Shown here: positions 53,305 through 61,341 of the stretch, piece by piece
How positions within the stretch are numbered: the first letter of the stretch is position 1
Layout: each line of letters opens with the position of its first letter
Assembly: GCA_036389335.1 (NCBI GenBank)
Contig: DASVQC010000108.1
Span: forward strand, 1 to 64,000
Length of the DNA stretch: 64,000 bases
Source of the DNA: JAIVGV01 sp036389335
Lineage (GTDB): Bacteria; Acidobacteriota; Blastocatellia; Pyrinomonadales; Pyrinomonadaceae
Reading direction: 5' to 3'
Program-made: the position numbers and the translations under genes
The notes under the pieces: generated by a model
Told to the model about the DNA's origin: nothing
Databases searched by the model: none
Seen by the model: only the letters and a program-made list of their open reading frames with translations

Positions 53305-53716
53305 TTTTCCCCCTGCGCCTTGATGCCTCCGGCGCGGGGATGATTCCTCTCGCCGGAGTCGCCGAGGCGCGAAGGTAATCCCCGCCTGCCGTCAACCCTC
53401 GTCGCTCGTTAGTAGTGTCCTAGTTTAAGCTTTCCTCTGTGCATCCTCCGTGTTCTCTGTGCCTCTGTGGTGAATTGACTTAGAGAAGATTCACCACGGA
53501 GGCACAGAGAACACGGAGGATGCACAGAGTTCAAATCACATTAGGACACCACCCGCCCGTTCCCGCCAAACGCCAACTCGTTCCCCGCCCGCGCCGGTTC
53601 GTGCCAAAGTCCTTCCCGCCATTCACGCATCGCCCCTAAAGTCTGCCGCTGAGGCCGCCGCACGCAATCCCCCGACCCCGCGCGGCCCGCCGATAAAGAC
53701 GACGGAGGCAGAGACG
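53305..53716. other. intergenic with two palindromic elements
   Basis: No gene supported. It holds a GC-rich hairpin (about 53317-53373; arms GGCGC...TCCGGCG and CGCCGGAGT...GCGCG) and a very long palindrome, then the permease leader. Confidence 0.6.
53414..53550. repeat. very long near-perfect palindrome (CTCTGTG/CCTCTGTGG type)
   Basis: Arms of roughly 55-60 bp, starting GTGTCCTA and ending TTAGGACAC, carrying CTGTGCATCCTCCGTG, TTCTCTGTGCC and TCTGTGGTGAAT and their complements. The loop is about 53477-53491. Related degenerate text (CTCCGCGTCC, GCGCCTCCGCGGTGAG) appears at 23355-23400. Confidence 0.92.
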
Positions 53717-55276
53717 ATGGCGAGTCAACTGTTCGCGCGTAAGCCGCTCAAACTTCTGCTCGACGAGATGGCGGGAGACAACCGCCTGCGCCGCGTGCTG
53801 GGCCCCGTCCAACTGACTGCGCTCGGCATCGGCGCGGTCATCGGCACGGGCATCTTCGTTCTGGTGGGCGTCGCCGCGCACGAGCGCGCGGGCCCGGCCA
53901 TGATCCTCTCTTTCGTCGTCGCTGGAATAGCCTGCGCCCTCGCCGCGCTCTGCTACGCGGAGTTCGCCTCGATGGCCCCGGTCGCGGGCTCGGCCTACAC
54001 CTACGCCTACGCCACGCTCGGCGAGTTGATGGCTTGGATCATCGGCTGGGACATCATCCTCGAATACGCCGTCACCGCGGGCGGGGTCGCGCACGGCGCG
54101 TCGAAATACTTCCAAGACCTGATCGGCATCTTCAACCTGCACCTGCCGAACGTTTTGACCGACGCCCCGTTCGATTACGACCCCGCGCTCGGCACGCTCG
54201 TCGGCACGGGCAAGTACTTCGACCTGCCCGCGCTCGTCATCGTCGGCTGCGTCACCGCCGTCCTCGTCGTCGGCATCCGCGAGAGCGCGACGTTCAACGC
54301 CGCGATGGTCATCCTCAAAGTCGCCATCGTCATCTTCGTCATCGTCGTCGGCGCGTTCTACGTGAACCCGGCGAACTGGCACCCGTTCGCGCCCTACGGC
54401 TACACGGGCGTCAACTTCTTCGGCAAGACCCTGCTCGGCATGAAGGACGCGGGCGGGCAGCCCCTCGGGATGCTCGCGGGCGCGGCGATCATCTTCTTCG
54501 CCTACATCGGCTTCGACTCGGTCTCGACGCACTCCGAAGAGGCGCGCCGCCCCGAGCGAGATGTGCCCGTCGCGATCATCGTCTCGCTCCTCGTCTGCAC
54601 CGTGCTCTACATGGGCGTCGGCGCGGTGCTCACGGGGATGGTTCCCTACGACCGCATCGACATCAACGCGCCCGTCTCCGACGCCTTCCGGCAGGTCGGC
54701 CTGAGGTGGGCGCAGTTCGTCATCTCCTTCGGCGCGCTCGTCGGCATCACCTCGGTCGTGCTCGTCACGATGCTCTCGCAGGCGCGCATCCTGCTCGCGA
54801 TGGCGCGCGACGGACTCCTGCCCGTCAGCTTCTTCGGCGCGGTGCACGCGCGTTTCCGCACGCCCTACAAGTCGACCGTCGTGACGGGCGTCTTCGCCGG
54901 GCTGCTCTCGTCGCTCCTGCCGCTGCGCGTGCTCTCCGATCTCGTCAACATCGGCACCCTGTTGGCCTTCGTCATCGTCTGCGCGGCGGTGCTCATCATG
55001 CGCCGGACGAACCCCGAAGCGCGGCGACCGTTCCGCGCGCCCTTCGTCCCGCTCGTCCCCGTCCTCGGCATCGCCACGTGCCTGCTCCTGATGTTCTCGC
55101 TGCCCGCGGAGAACTGGCTGCGGCTCGGCGTGTGGCTTTTAGTCGGCTTCGTGATCTACTTCGGCTACGGGCGCAAACACAGCGTCATGGCGCGCCACCT
55201 CGCGCGAGAGGCGGCGGAGCGCGGCGCGACGACAGCCGGGGCGGGCGCGGCGAATAAGGACGACTCGACGGGGTGA
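53717..55276 (+). CDS. APC-family amino-acid permease (CAT-like)
   Basis: Encodes 519 residues with about 12-14 membrane helices. The first helix region has the consensus GIGAVIGTGIFVLVGV; further helices include FAYIGFDSVSTHSEEARRPERDVPVAIIVSLL (in two parts), typical of cationic-amino-acid-transporter-like APC proteins. Substrate is probably a cationic amino acid, driven by protons. The extended loop near PANWHPFAPYGYTG is also family-like. A small predicted membrane peptide gene begins 9 nt after its stop. Preceded by a palindrome-rich region. Confidence 0.88.
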   Translation: MASQLFARKPLKLLLDEMAGDNRLRRVLGPVQLTALGIGAVIGTGIFVLVGVAAHERAGPAMILSFVVAGIACALAALCYAEFASMAPVAGSAYTYAYATLGELMAWIIGWDIILEYAVTAGGVAHGASKYFQDLIGIFNLHLPNVLTDAPFDYDPALGTLVGTGKYFDLPALVIVGCVTAVLVVGIRESATFNAAMVILKVAIVIFVIVVGAFYVNPANWHPFAPYGYTGVNFFGKTLLGMKDAGGQPLGMLAGAAIIFFAYIGFDSVSTHSEEARRPERDVPVAIIVSLLVCTVLYMGVGAVLTGMVPYDRIDINAPVSDAFRQVGLRWAQFVISFGALVGITSVVLVTMLSQARILLAMARDGLLPVSFFGAVHARFRTPYKSTVVTGVFAGLLSSLLPLRVLSDLVNIGTLLAFVIVCAAVLIMRRTNPEARRPFRAPFVPLVPVLGIATCLLLMFSLPAENWLRLGVWLLVGFVIYFGYGRKHSVMARHLAREAAERGATTAGAGAANKDDSTG

Positions 55277-55285
55277 AGAGGGATC

Positions 55286-55414
55286 GTGAGACGCGCCGTG
55301 GAATTGACGCTGGCTTTCGTGGCGCTCGCGCTGACCGCCGCGCTCGCCGACGCGAGTTGGTCTGCGGTGATCGAAATGCTCGGCGAATTAGGGCGGCGCT
55401 ACGAACATCTGTAG
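55286..55414 (+). CDS. small membrane peptide (42 residues)
   Basis: A 42-codon frame with a plausible ribosome-binding site (AGAGGGA, 4-10 nt before the GTG). Translation: MRRAVELTLAFVALALTAA (a basic end and a hydrophobic helix), then LADASWSAVIEMLGELGRRYEHL. One membrane helix or uncleaved signal. It starts 10 nt after the permease stop, so it could be translated from the same message. Its TAG stop lies in the left arm of a terminator hairpin. No family is recognised; it could be an accessory peptide of the permease, which is inference. Confidence 0.6.
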   Translation: MRRAVELTLAFVALALTAALADASWSAVIEMLGELGRRYEHL

Positions 55415-55441
55415 GGGGCGGGGACGAGCCCCCTACATTTT
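55410..55441. terminator. bidirectional terminator between convergent genes
   Basis: TGTAGGGGGC (55410-55419) pairs perfectly with GCCCCCTACA (55428-55437), loop of 8, followed by TTTT. The stop codons of the small peptide and of the flavin-binding protein (55433-55435) lie within its two arms. Confidence 0.85.
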
Positions 55442-56092
55442 CCGCGCCGCGTAATCTTCGACCGACCGCGAGGGCCGCGTCCCGTCCCGCAAGAGCGCGT
55501 CGCCGAGGGGCTCGCACGCGACCGTGCGCAGCGGGAGTTCGCCCGCCCAGACGGGCAGCGCGAGGTCTTCCTCGTCGTCGACCGGCGCGCCCGCGCGCAC
55601 CTTCGCGGAGGCTTCCGCGAGCGGGAGCGCGAGGACGAGTGTGGCGGCCAGCTCGCGCTCGTTCGGCTCTCGCACTTCGGACCAGCGACCGGGGATGAGG
55701 TGTTCGGAGAAGGCGCGCATCGCGTCGAGCTTCTCGCGCGGATCTTCGACCGCGGAGGCGCGACCGAAGACGACGACCGAGCGGTAGTTCATCGAATGAT
55801 GAAACGCCGAGCGCGCGAGCACGAGCCCGTCGACGAGCGTGACGGTGACGCACGCCTCCGCGCCCGCCGCCAGAGCCTTCAGCATCCGGCTCGCCTTCGC
55901 GCCGTGGAGGTAGAGCGTGTCGCCCGCGCGACCGTAGGCCGTGGGGATGACGAAGGGCTGGGCGTCGGCGACGAAGCCGACGTGGCAGACGAACCCTTCG
56001 TCCAGTATTTGATAGACGAGCGCGCGGTCGTACGCGGCGCGCCGCGGGAGCCGCCTGACTTGCGTGCGATCCGTCGGGGTGAAATTTTCCAT
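55433..56092 (-). CDS. pyridoxamine 5'-phosphate-oxidase-family flavin-binding protein
   Basis: Encodes 219 residues. The FMN-binding split-barrel is seen from RRLPRRAAYDRALVYQILDEGFVCHVGFVADAQPFVIPT; the pattern RSVVVFGRASAV and the region after it match the PNPOx-like/5-nitroimidazole-reductase group (PF12900-type). It probably uses FMN or F420 for a reduction, with unknown substrate. ATG 56092 is preferred because an upstream in-frame GTG/ATG lacks the ENFTPTDR start. It is followed (converging) by the terminator; the DinB gene lies upstream on the same strand. Confidence 0.78.
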   Translation of the reverse strand: MENFTPTDRTQVRRLPRRAAYDRALVYQILDEGFVCHVGFVADAQPFVIPTAYGRAGDTLYLHGAKASRMLKALAAGAEACVTVTLVDGLVLARSAFHHSMNYRSVVVFGRASAVEDPREKLDAMRAFSEHLIPGRWSEVREPNERELAATLVLALPLAEASAKVRAGAPVDDEEDLALPVWAGELPLRTVACEPLGDALLRDGTRPSRSVEDYAARKM

Positions 56093-56129
56093 ACGGTCTG
56101 AGACCCTTTCCTCGACCGGGCCGGGCACA

Positions 56130-56663
56130 CTACCAGCCCATCCGCTCGCGCAAACTCGTGACGTGGGCGACGTGGTGGCGTCCGTGCCACGCGTAGAGGC
56201 CGACGGCCTTGTCGAGCGTGACGACGCCCCACTCCGGGTGGCTGAAGGTGCGGTGGAAGCCCGCCTCTTCGAGCGAGCGCAACAGGATCACCCAGCGCTC
56301 GTGCAGCGAGTCGAGCAGCGCGAGCGAGACTTCGACGGGGGTCGCGCGCGAGTCGGGCAGCTCGGCCCACAGCTCCTCGTGGTAAGTCCTGATGGCTGGC
56401 TCGTCCTCGGTCAGCGCGAGCTTGAAGCGCACGTAGCTGTTGAGGTGGGAGTCGGGCACGTGGTGCACGACCTGGCGCACCGTCCAGCCGCCGGGCCTGT
56501 ACGGCGTGTCGAGCTGTTCCGCCGACAGGCCCGCGACCGCCTCGCGCAGCCTGCGCGGCGCGGCGGCGATCTCTTCGATCAGGTCCTGCCGCGACGCGCC
56601 CGCGTCTTCGGCGAACTGCCCGACCGGGTAACGCAAATCATCACTCGTCTTCATCCACTTCAT
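56130..56663 (-). CDS. DinB-like metal-binding protein (YfiT/BstA group)
   Basis: Encodes 177 residues. A four-helix DinB fold with conserved His residues: VVHHVPDSHLNSYVR and a final GRHHVAHV, giving the three-His metal site. The start MKWMKTSDDLRYPVG and length are close to YfiT/BstA, which transfer bacillithiol or act as a thiol-S-transferase; the exact activity is not certain. It lies 38 nt upstream of the flavin-binding gene, and the pair may form one unit. Confidence 0.82.
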   Translation of the reverse strand: MKWMKTSDDLRYPVGQFAEDAGASRQDLIEEIAAAPRRLREAVAGLSAEQLDTPYRPGGWTVRQVVHHVPDSHLNSYVRFKLALTEDEPAIRTYHEELWAELPDSRATPVEVSLALLDSLHERWVILLRSLEEAGFHRTFSHPEWGVVTLDKAVGLYAWHGRHHVAHVTSLRERMGW

Positions 56664-56720
56664 TCCTTTCGTGAAGAGATAACCATTCGCGCTCGACGCG
56701 CCGGATCGCGGCGCGCCCCT

Positions 56721-57740
56721 TCACGTCGCCGGGACGCCGCCGCCTTCTTTCACTTCGGCCTTGCGCCTCACGATCAGTGCGATGCCGCAGATCACCGCCG
56801 CGCCCCCTGCGGCGACGCGCCACGTCAGAGTCTCGTGCAAAAAGATCGCGCCGAGCGTGAGCGCGGCCACCGGCGTCACGAGCGGGATGAGCATCGTCTT
56901 GGTCACGTCCATATTTCTGACGAGCCAGTAGAACAGGAGGAACGCGAGCGCCGAGCCGACGAGCGCGAGGTAGAGCAGGCAGACGACCGCCAGCGGCGTC
57001 CAGCGGAGTTTGAGGGGGTTGCCCTCGAACGCCGCGCCGAAGGCGAGGAGCGGCACGAACCCGCAGACCATCTGACCGAGCGCTAACGCCGCCGGATCGA
57101 TCCGCGCGCCGCGCGACTTGACGAGCACGTTGGCGTAGGCGACGCAGAACGCGCCGGCGACGATGGCCGCCCCGCCCTTCAGCGCGGCGGGGCCGTTCGC
57201 CTCCTTCTGGTAGGAGAGGATGAAGGCGACGCCCGCGATGCCGAGCAGCACGCCCGCCACCTTGCGCGGCGTCATGCGCTCGCCGGGCAGGTGTATGTGC
57301 CCGATGACGAGCCCGAAGACCGGGATGCTCGTTTGCAGTAGTGCGGCGAGCCCCGAAGAGATGTACTTCTCGCCCCAGAAGAGCAGCCCGTAGTTGAACG
57401 AGAAGGAGAGGACGCCCGTCAGCGCGATGAGGCCCCACTCCCGCCGCGCGCGCGGCAGCGGTCGGCGCGCGACGACGACGAACGCGCCGAGCGCGAGCGA
57501 CGCGACGATGAAGCGGATGCCCGCGAAGGTGACGGGCGGCAGGTCTTCGAGCCCCAGCTTGATGAAGAGCCACGTCGAACTCCAGATCAGACTCAGCAGG
57601 AGCCACGCCGCGAGCGGCGCTCTGGCGCGGCGCGACGCGCGGCGGAGCAGGCGCGCCCGCGCCTCGGGCGATAAGATCGCGTCGCCCGCGCCGTCCGCCC
57701 GGCGTTCGCCCGCCTCCCGCTCAATCGTCGCGCTCGTCAC
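56721..57740 (-). CDS. EamA-family drug/metabolite exporter
   Basis: Encodes 339 residues with ten predicted membrane helices in two EamA repeats (LLSLIWSSTWLFIKLGL ... and AALKGGAAIVAGAFCVAYANVLV ...). The first repeat begins after a long basic N-terminal tail. It exports metabolites or drugs, substrate unknown. GTG 57740 is chosen because the residues upstream are Ala-rich without a family match; the start is not certain. It is separated from the DinB gene by 57 nt on the same strand. Confidence 0.82.
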   Translation of the reverse strand: MTSATIEREAGERRADGAGDAILSPEARARLLRRASRRARAPLAAWLLLSLIWSSTWLFIKLGLEDLPPVTFAGIRFIVASLALGAFVVVARRPLPRARREWGLIALTGVLSFSFNYGLLFWGEKYISSGLAALLQTSIPVFGLVIGHIHLPGERMTPRKVAGVLLGIAGVAFILSYQKEANGPAALKGGAAIVAGAFCVAYANVLVKSRGARIDPAALALGQMVCGFVPLLAFGAAFEGNPLKLRWTPLAVVCLLYLALVGSALAFLLFYWLVRNMDVTKTMLIPLVTPVAALTLGAIFLHETLTWRVAAGGAAVICGIALIVRRKAEVKEGGGVPAT

Positions 57741-57927
57741 CGATGCCCCGCCCCCGCCCCGTAGTTGATCGCACCGCGCCGCCGTCGCTAATTTAGCAGC
57801 GGCGGACGCGAAGGCAAGTGCCAATCGAACATTGGCATCCGAGTCCACTTTCTAAAAGTTTGGGCGCACGCGGCGGATAGATCGGACGTCGCGGCGGGTG
57901 TAATCTGCGGGCCGAGGTGACAAGCGG

Positions 57928-59070
57928 ATGACGGATCAGGACGGCAACCTACTCCGGGAGATGCGCGAGATGGAGACCGATCTCCGCTGGCGGGCGGTCG
58001 AGGGGCGCGACGCGCGCTTCGACGGCATCTTCTTCTACGGCGTGCGCTCGACCGGCGTCTACTGCAGGCCGACGTGCCCTTCGCGCCGCCCGCGCCGCGA
58101 GCAGGCCGAATTCTTCGACTCGTGCGACGACGCCGAGGGCGCGGGCTTTCGCGCCTGCCTGCGCTGCCGCCCGCGCGAGACGGGCGCGCACGACCCGCGC
58201 GTCGATTTAGTCCTGCGCGCGTGCCGCGCCATCGAGGCGCACGAGGACGGCGCGCCTTCGCTCGAAGAGTTGGGCGCGCGGCTCGGCGTCCGCCCCGGAC
58301 AGCTCCGGCGCGCGTTCAAGGGCGTGACCGGCATCACGCCCCGGCAGTACGCGGCGGCGCACCGTCTCAAGACGTTCAAGTCGAGGATCAAGGACGGCGA
58401 CGGCGTGACGGGCGCGATGTACGAGGCGGGCTACGGATCGAGCAGCCGACTTTACGAGAACGCTTCCGAAAAATTGGGGATGACGCCGGCGACGTACCGC
58501 CGCGGGGGGAGGGGCATGAACATCAATTACACCATCGTCGATTCGGGCCTCGGTCGGCTCCTCGTCGCGGCGACCGCGCGCGGCGTCTGCTCCGTGCAGT
58601 TCGGCGACCGGGACGAAGAACTCGCCGCGGCGCTCGCCGCGGAGTACCCGTCCGCGGCGATCCGCCGCGACGAGGCGGGGCTTAGCGAGTGGATCGAAAC
58701 TCTGCTGCGACACGTCGAGGGCGCGCAGGCGCGCCTCGATCTGCCGCTCGACCTGCGCGCCACCGCCTTCCGCACGCGCGTCTGGGAGGAGCTGCGCCGC
58801 ATCCCCTACGGCGAGACGCGCTCCTACGGCGACGTGGCGCGGGCCATCGGCCAGCCCGCCGCCGTGCGCGCCGTGGCGAGCGCCTGCGCCGCGAACCCGG
58901 TCGCGCTCGCCACGCCCTGCCACCGCGTCGTGCGCGAGGGCGGCGCGCCCGGCGGCTACCGCTGGGGACTCGCGCGCAAGCGCGAACTACTCGAACGCGA
59001 GCGGCGCGCGACCGCCGCCGCCGCCGGGGCGCAAAGCGTCGCCCTCGCCGCGTCGTCCGAAGGCGATTGA
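57928..59070 (+). CDS. ada: Ada: bifunctional DNA-methylphosphotriester/O6-methylguanine methyltransferase and regulator
   Basis: Encodes 380 residues. Order: Ada zinc-binding domain with four Cys (TGVYCRPTCPSRRP, FRACLRCRP), an AraC-type helix-turn-helix (LEELGARLGVRPGQLRRAFKGVTGITPRQY), then the O6-methylguanine methyltransferase with active Cys331 in ATPCHRVVREG. It repairs methylated DNA and, in relatives, activates its own gene once methylated at the first Cys. The N-terminus is relatively complete. It is divergent from the EamA gene and followed by a heptad repeat. Confidence 0.93.
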   Translation: MTDQDGNLLREMREMETDLRWRAVEGRDARFDGIFFYGVRSTGVYCRPTCPSRRPRREQAEFFDSCDDAEGAGFRACLRCRPRETGAHDPRVDLVLRACRAIEAHEDGAPSLEELGARLGVRPGQLRRAFKGVTGITPRQYAAAHRLKTFKSRIKDGDGVTGAMYEAGYGSSSRLYENASEKLGMTPATYRRGGRGMNINYTIVDSGLGRLLVAATARGVCSVQFGDRDEELAAALAAEYPSAAIRRDEAGLSEWIETLLRHVEGAQARLDLPLDLRATAFRTRVWEELRRIPYGETRSYGDVARAIGQPAAVRAVASACAANPVALATPCHRVVREGGAPGGYRWGLARKRELLERERRATAAAAGAQSVALAASSEGD

Positions 59071-59103
59071 CGGGAAGGGCGAACCGAATGCGGAACGCGG
59101 AAT

Positions 59104-59220
59104 GAAAAGCCGTCCGTCGTCAGTGGTCAGTTGTCCGTGGTCAGTTGTTGGCCTCGCGCCCGACTGTGTCGCCGGTGAGCAACGAGCAACGGACAACTGA
59201 CCACGGACAACTGACAGCCC
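59104..59220. repeat. heptad palindrome (GTCAGTT/GTCCGTG)
   Basis: The left arm has GTCAGTGGTCAGTTGTCCGTGGTCAG units; the right arm has GGACAACTGACCACGGACAACTGAC. The centre contains GAGCAACGAGCAAC. Same family as 12729-12863. Confidence 0.88.
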
Positions 59221-59267
59221 TACTCAAGATCGATCCGATCCACTACCCGAATCCGGCGCGCGCTTGT

Positions 59268-59297
59268 TTGACAAGCGGGGCGAGGCTCGACTATAAA
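59268..59297 (+). promoter_or_regulatory. sigma-70-type promoter of the histidine leader
   Basis: A -35 TTGACA at 59268-59273 and a -10 TATAAA at 59292-59297 with an 18-nt spacer; one of the few textbook hexamer pairs in the window. Transcription should begin near 59304, about 28 nt before the leader ATG. Confidence 0.82.
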
Positions 59298-59331
59298 GAC
59301 CACTCCCGCGCGAGAGACGCGAAAGAGTTTT

Positions 59332-59445
59332 ATGAACCCCCACAGCACGCCCCACGCCCACGGCACGCACCGCCACGCCCATCATCGGCACGGCGGCGGC
59401 GCGTTGGCGACTGCGTTCTTCGGCGAAGAACATTTGCGAGACTAG
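59332..59445 (+). CDS. hisL: histidine-rich leader peptide of the his operon
   Basis: A 37-codon frame: MNPHSTPHAHGTHRHAHHRH, then GGGALATAFFGEEHLRD. Nine His codons (4, 8, 10, 13, 15, 17, 18, 20, 34), eight of them in the first 20 codons, are far above any coding average. AAAGAG lies 4 nt before the ATG. It sits just after a strong promoter, before a terminator hairpin, and upstream of five histidine biosynthesis genes. This is the arrangement of ribosome-mediated attenuation: scarce His-tRNA stalls the ribosome on the His codons and alters RNA folding. The symbol follows the classical leader naming; it is assigned by analogy. Confidence 0.82.
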   Translation: MNPHSTPHAHGTHRHAHHRHGGGALATAFFGEEHLRD

Positions 59446-59474
59446 CAGGGGATCGCACATCACAGATCGCGAAC

Positions 59475-59521
59475 GAGCCCGCCGCCGATGACTGAGGAAG
59501 TCCGGCGGCGGGTTCTGTTTT
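59475..59521 (+). terminator. his-operon attenuator terminator
   Basis: GAGCCCGCCGCCG (59475-59487) pairs with CGGCGGCGGGTTC (59503-59515) with one G-U pair, then TGTTTT (59516-59521). The inner GACT/AGTC (59490-59493, 59499-59502) can extend the hairpin. CGGCGGCGG at 59391-59399, within the leader peptide frame, is complementary to CCGCCGCCG (59479-59487) and is a candidate antiterminator partner. Confidence 0.85.
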
Positions 59522-59575
59522 CGGCGGCGCGCGGGGGTAAGTTAAGACTGACTGACGGCGGGGCGGTGGCAACTC

Positions 59576-60703
59576 ATGTCCGAATCACTTTCCAAAGTGC
59601 CGAGCGGGATGCGCTATTACTTCGGCGCGGAGGCGCGCCTGCGGCGTCACGTCGAAGACGCCGCGATGTCGGTCTTCGACGGCTGGTCTTACGAGGAGAT
59701 CACGACCCCGTCGGTCGACTACTACGCCCTCTTCGAGTTCGGCATGGGGCACAGCGAGGCGAGGCGCGCCTTCAGGTTCACCGACACCGACGGGAGGATG
59801 CTCGCCCTCAGGCCCGACGTGACCTCGTCGGTCGCGCGGGCAGCGTCCACGCTGCTCGCGCGGCGCGCGCGCCCCCTGCGCCTGTGCTACGCCGGGCGGG
59901 TGTTCCGGCAGCAGCAGCCGTCGCACGCGCAGTGGAGGCGCGAGTCGGAGCAGGTCGGCTGCGAGCACATCGGCTCGGCGCGCGGCGCGGCGGACGTCGA
60001 GGTGCTCGCCATCGCCGTCGAAGTCCTCCGGCGGCTGGGGCTGGACGGGCGCTTCTCCATCACGCTCAACGACGTGGGCGTCTTCAACGGCGTCGCCGAG
60101 CGGATCGCCCCCGACCCGGAAGGGCGCGATCTGATGCGCCGCCTCATGGACGTGCGCGACGCGGCGGGCCTGCGACGCTTCCTCGCCCCGCACGCGCGCG
60201 AGGACGAGGCCCGCTCGTTCGCGCGCCTCGTCGAGCTGCCGGGCAAGTCGGAAGTGCTGGCCGACGCCGCGCGCCTGATCAAGAACCCGCGCTCGGCTGA
60301 GGCGCTCGCCCGGCTCGAACGGTTGTGGCGCGTCGTCGAGTCGCTCGGGCTGGCCGATCAATTCGTCGTCAACTTGGGCGACCTGTCGGGGCTCGACTAC
60401 TACACCGGACTCACGTTCAAGATTTACGTCGAGGGCGTCGGCGCGCGCGCCGGGGGCGGCGGGCGCTACGACAACCTGACGGCCAACTTCGGGCGACCGG
60501 AGCCCGCCGTCGGGTTCGTGCTCGACGTGGACGCGATTGCCGAAGCCCTCTCGCAGCGTTCCCGGCTCGCCCCCGCCCCCGGGCCGGAGGGGGGCGCGGA
60601 GCGGCTCGACAACGGCGGCGACACCGCCGCGCTCTTCCTCAAAGCTCTGGCGCGGCGCGGCGTCGGCGGGCGCGTGCTGCTCGACGTGAAGGGGGAGGCG
60701 TGA
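59576..60703 (+). CDS. hisZ: ATP phosphoribosyltransferase regulatory subunit HisZ
   Basis: Encodes 375 residues, a class II tRNA-synthetase-like fold without catalytic competence: motif-2-like RVFRQQQPSHAQWRRESEQVGCEHIG and the later GLDYYTGLTFKIYVEG; it begins with LSKVPSGMRYYFGAEARLRR. HisZ activates short-form HisG and makes it sensitive to histidine feedback. Pairing with the short HisG that follows supports the call. Its stop overlaps the hisG start by one base. GGGGCGG-like text is present before the start but no ideal ribosome-binding site. Confidence 0.9.
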   Translation: MSESLSKVPSGMRYYFGAEARLRRHVEDAAMSVFDGWSYEEITTPSVDYYALFEFGMGHSEARRAFRFTDTDGRMLALRPDVTSSVARAASTLLARRARPLRLCYAGRVFRQQQPSHAQWRRESEQVGCEHIGSARGAADVEVLAIAVEVLRRLGLDGRFSITLNDVGVFNGVAERIAPDPEGRDLMRRLMDVRDAAGLRRFLAPHAREDEARSFARLVELPGKSEVLADAARLIKNPRSAEALARLERLWRVVESLGLADQFVVNLGDLSGLDYYTGLTFKIYVEGVGARAGGGGRYDNLTANFGRPEPAVGFVLDVDAIAEALSQRSRLAPAPGPEGGAERLDNGGDTAALFLKALARRGVGGRVLLDVKGEA

Positions 60704-61341
60704 TGCGGGAGCTGACCGTCGCCGTCGCCAAGGGCCGGCTTCAGGCCGCGACCCTCGAACGCCTCGCGCGCGCCGGCATCCGCGTCGCCGGCGAGGCGCT
60801 CGCGTCCCGGCGACTGTCGGCGCGCGACGACGCGGGGCGCTACCGCTTCATCTTCGTCAAACCCGTGGACGTGCCCGTTTACGTCGAGCACGGCATCGCG
60901 GACTGCGGCGTGGTCGGGCTCGACGTGCTGCTCGAATCCGAGGCCGACCTCCTGCAACCGCTCGATCTCGGCATCGGCCTCTGCCGCGTCGTCGTGGCGA
61001 CGGACAAGCCGGAGCTGCTCTCGGACGACTTCGGCGTGCTGAGGGTGGCCACGAAGTACCCGCGCATCGCCACGGAGTATTTCGGATCGCGCGGCATCCC
61101 CGTCGAGATCATCGGGCTGTCCGGATCGGTCGAGCTCGCGCCCGTGCTCGGGCTGAGCGACTGCATCGTCGATCTGGTGGAGACCGGCAGGACGCTCGAA
61201 GAGAACGGGCTGAGCGCGGTCGAGGTGATCGTCGAATGCACGGCGCGGCTCGTCGTCAACCGCGCGAGCTACCAGTTGAAGGCCGAGGCGGTGAGCCGAC
61301 TGATCAAGGCGCTCGGCGAGGGCGCGGGGGAGGGTGACTGA
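60703..61341 (+). CDS. hisG: ATP phosphoribosyltransferase, short form HisG
   Basis: Encodes 212 residues, the short HisG length that needs HisZ. It starts MRELTVAVAKGRLQAAT and contains the PRPP-binding region ending DLVETGRTLEENGL. It catalyses the first step of histidine synthesis (ATP plus PRPP). The TGATG junction with hisZ couples their translation. The next gene hisD overlaps it by 8 bp. Confidence 0.94.
   Translation: MRELTVAVAKGRLQAATLERLARAGIRVAGEALASRRLSARDDAGRYRFIFVKPVDVPVYVEHGIADCGVVGLDVLLESEADLLQPLDLGIGLCRVVVATDKPELLSDDFGVLRVATKYPRIATEYFGSRGIPVEIIGLSGSVELAPVLGLSDCIVDLVETGRTLEENGLSAVEVIVECTARLVVNRASYQLKAEAVSRLIKALGEGAGEGD

Larger units (their letters stand above)
59071..59331. 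other. intergenic: heptad palindrome plus his-leader promoter
   Basis: Holds the GTCAGTT/GGACAAC palindrome and the promoter of the histidine leader; no gene is evident. Confidence 0.6.
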
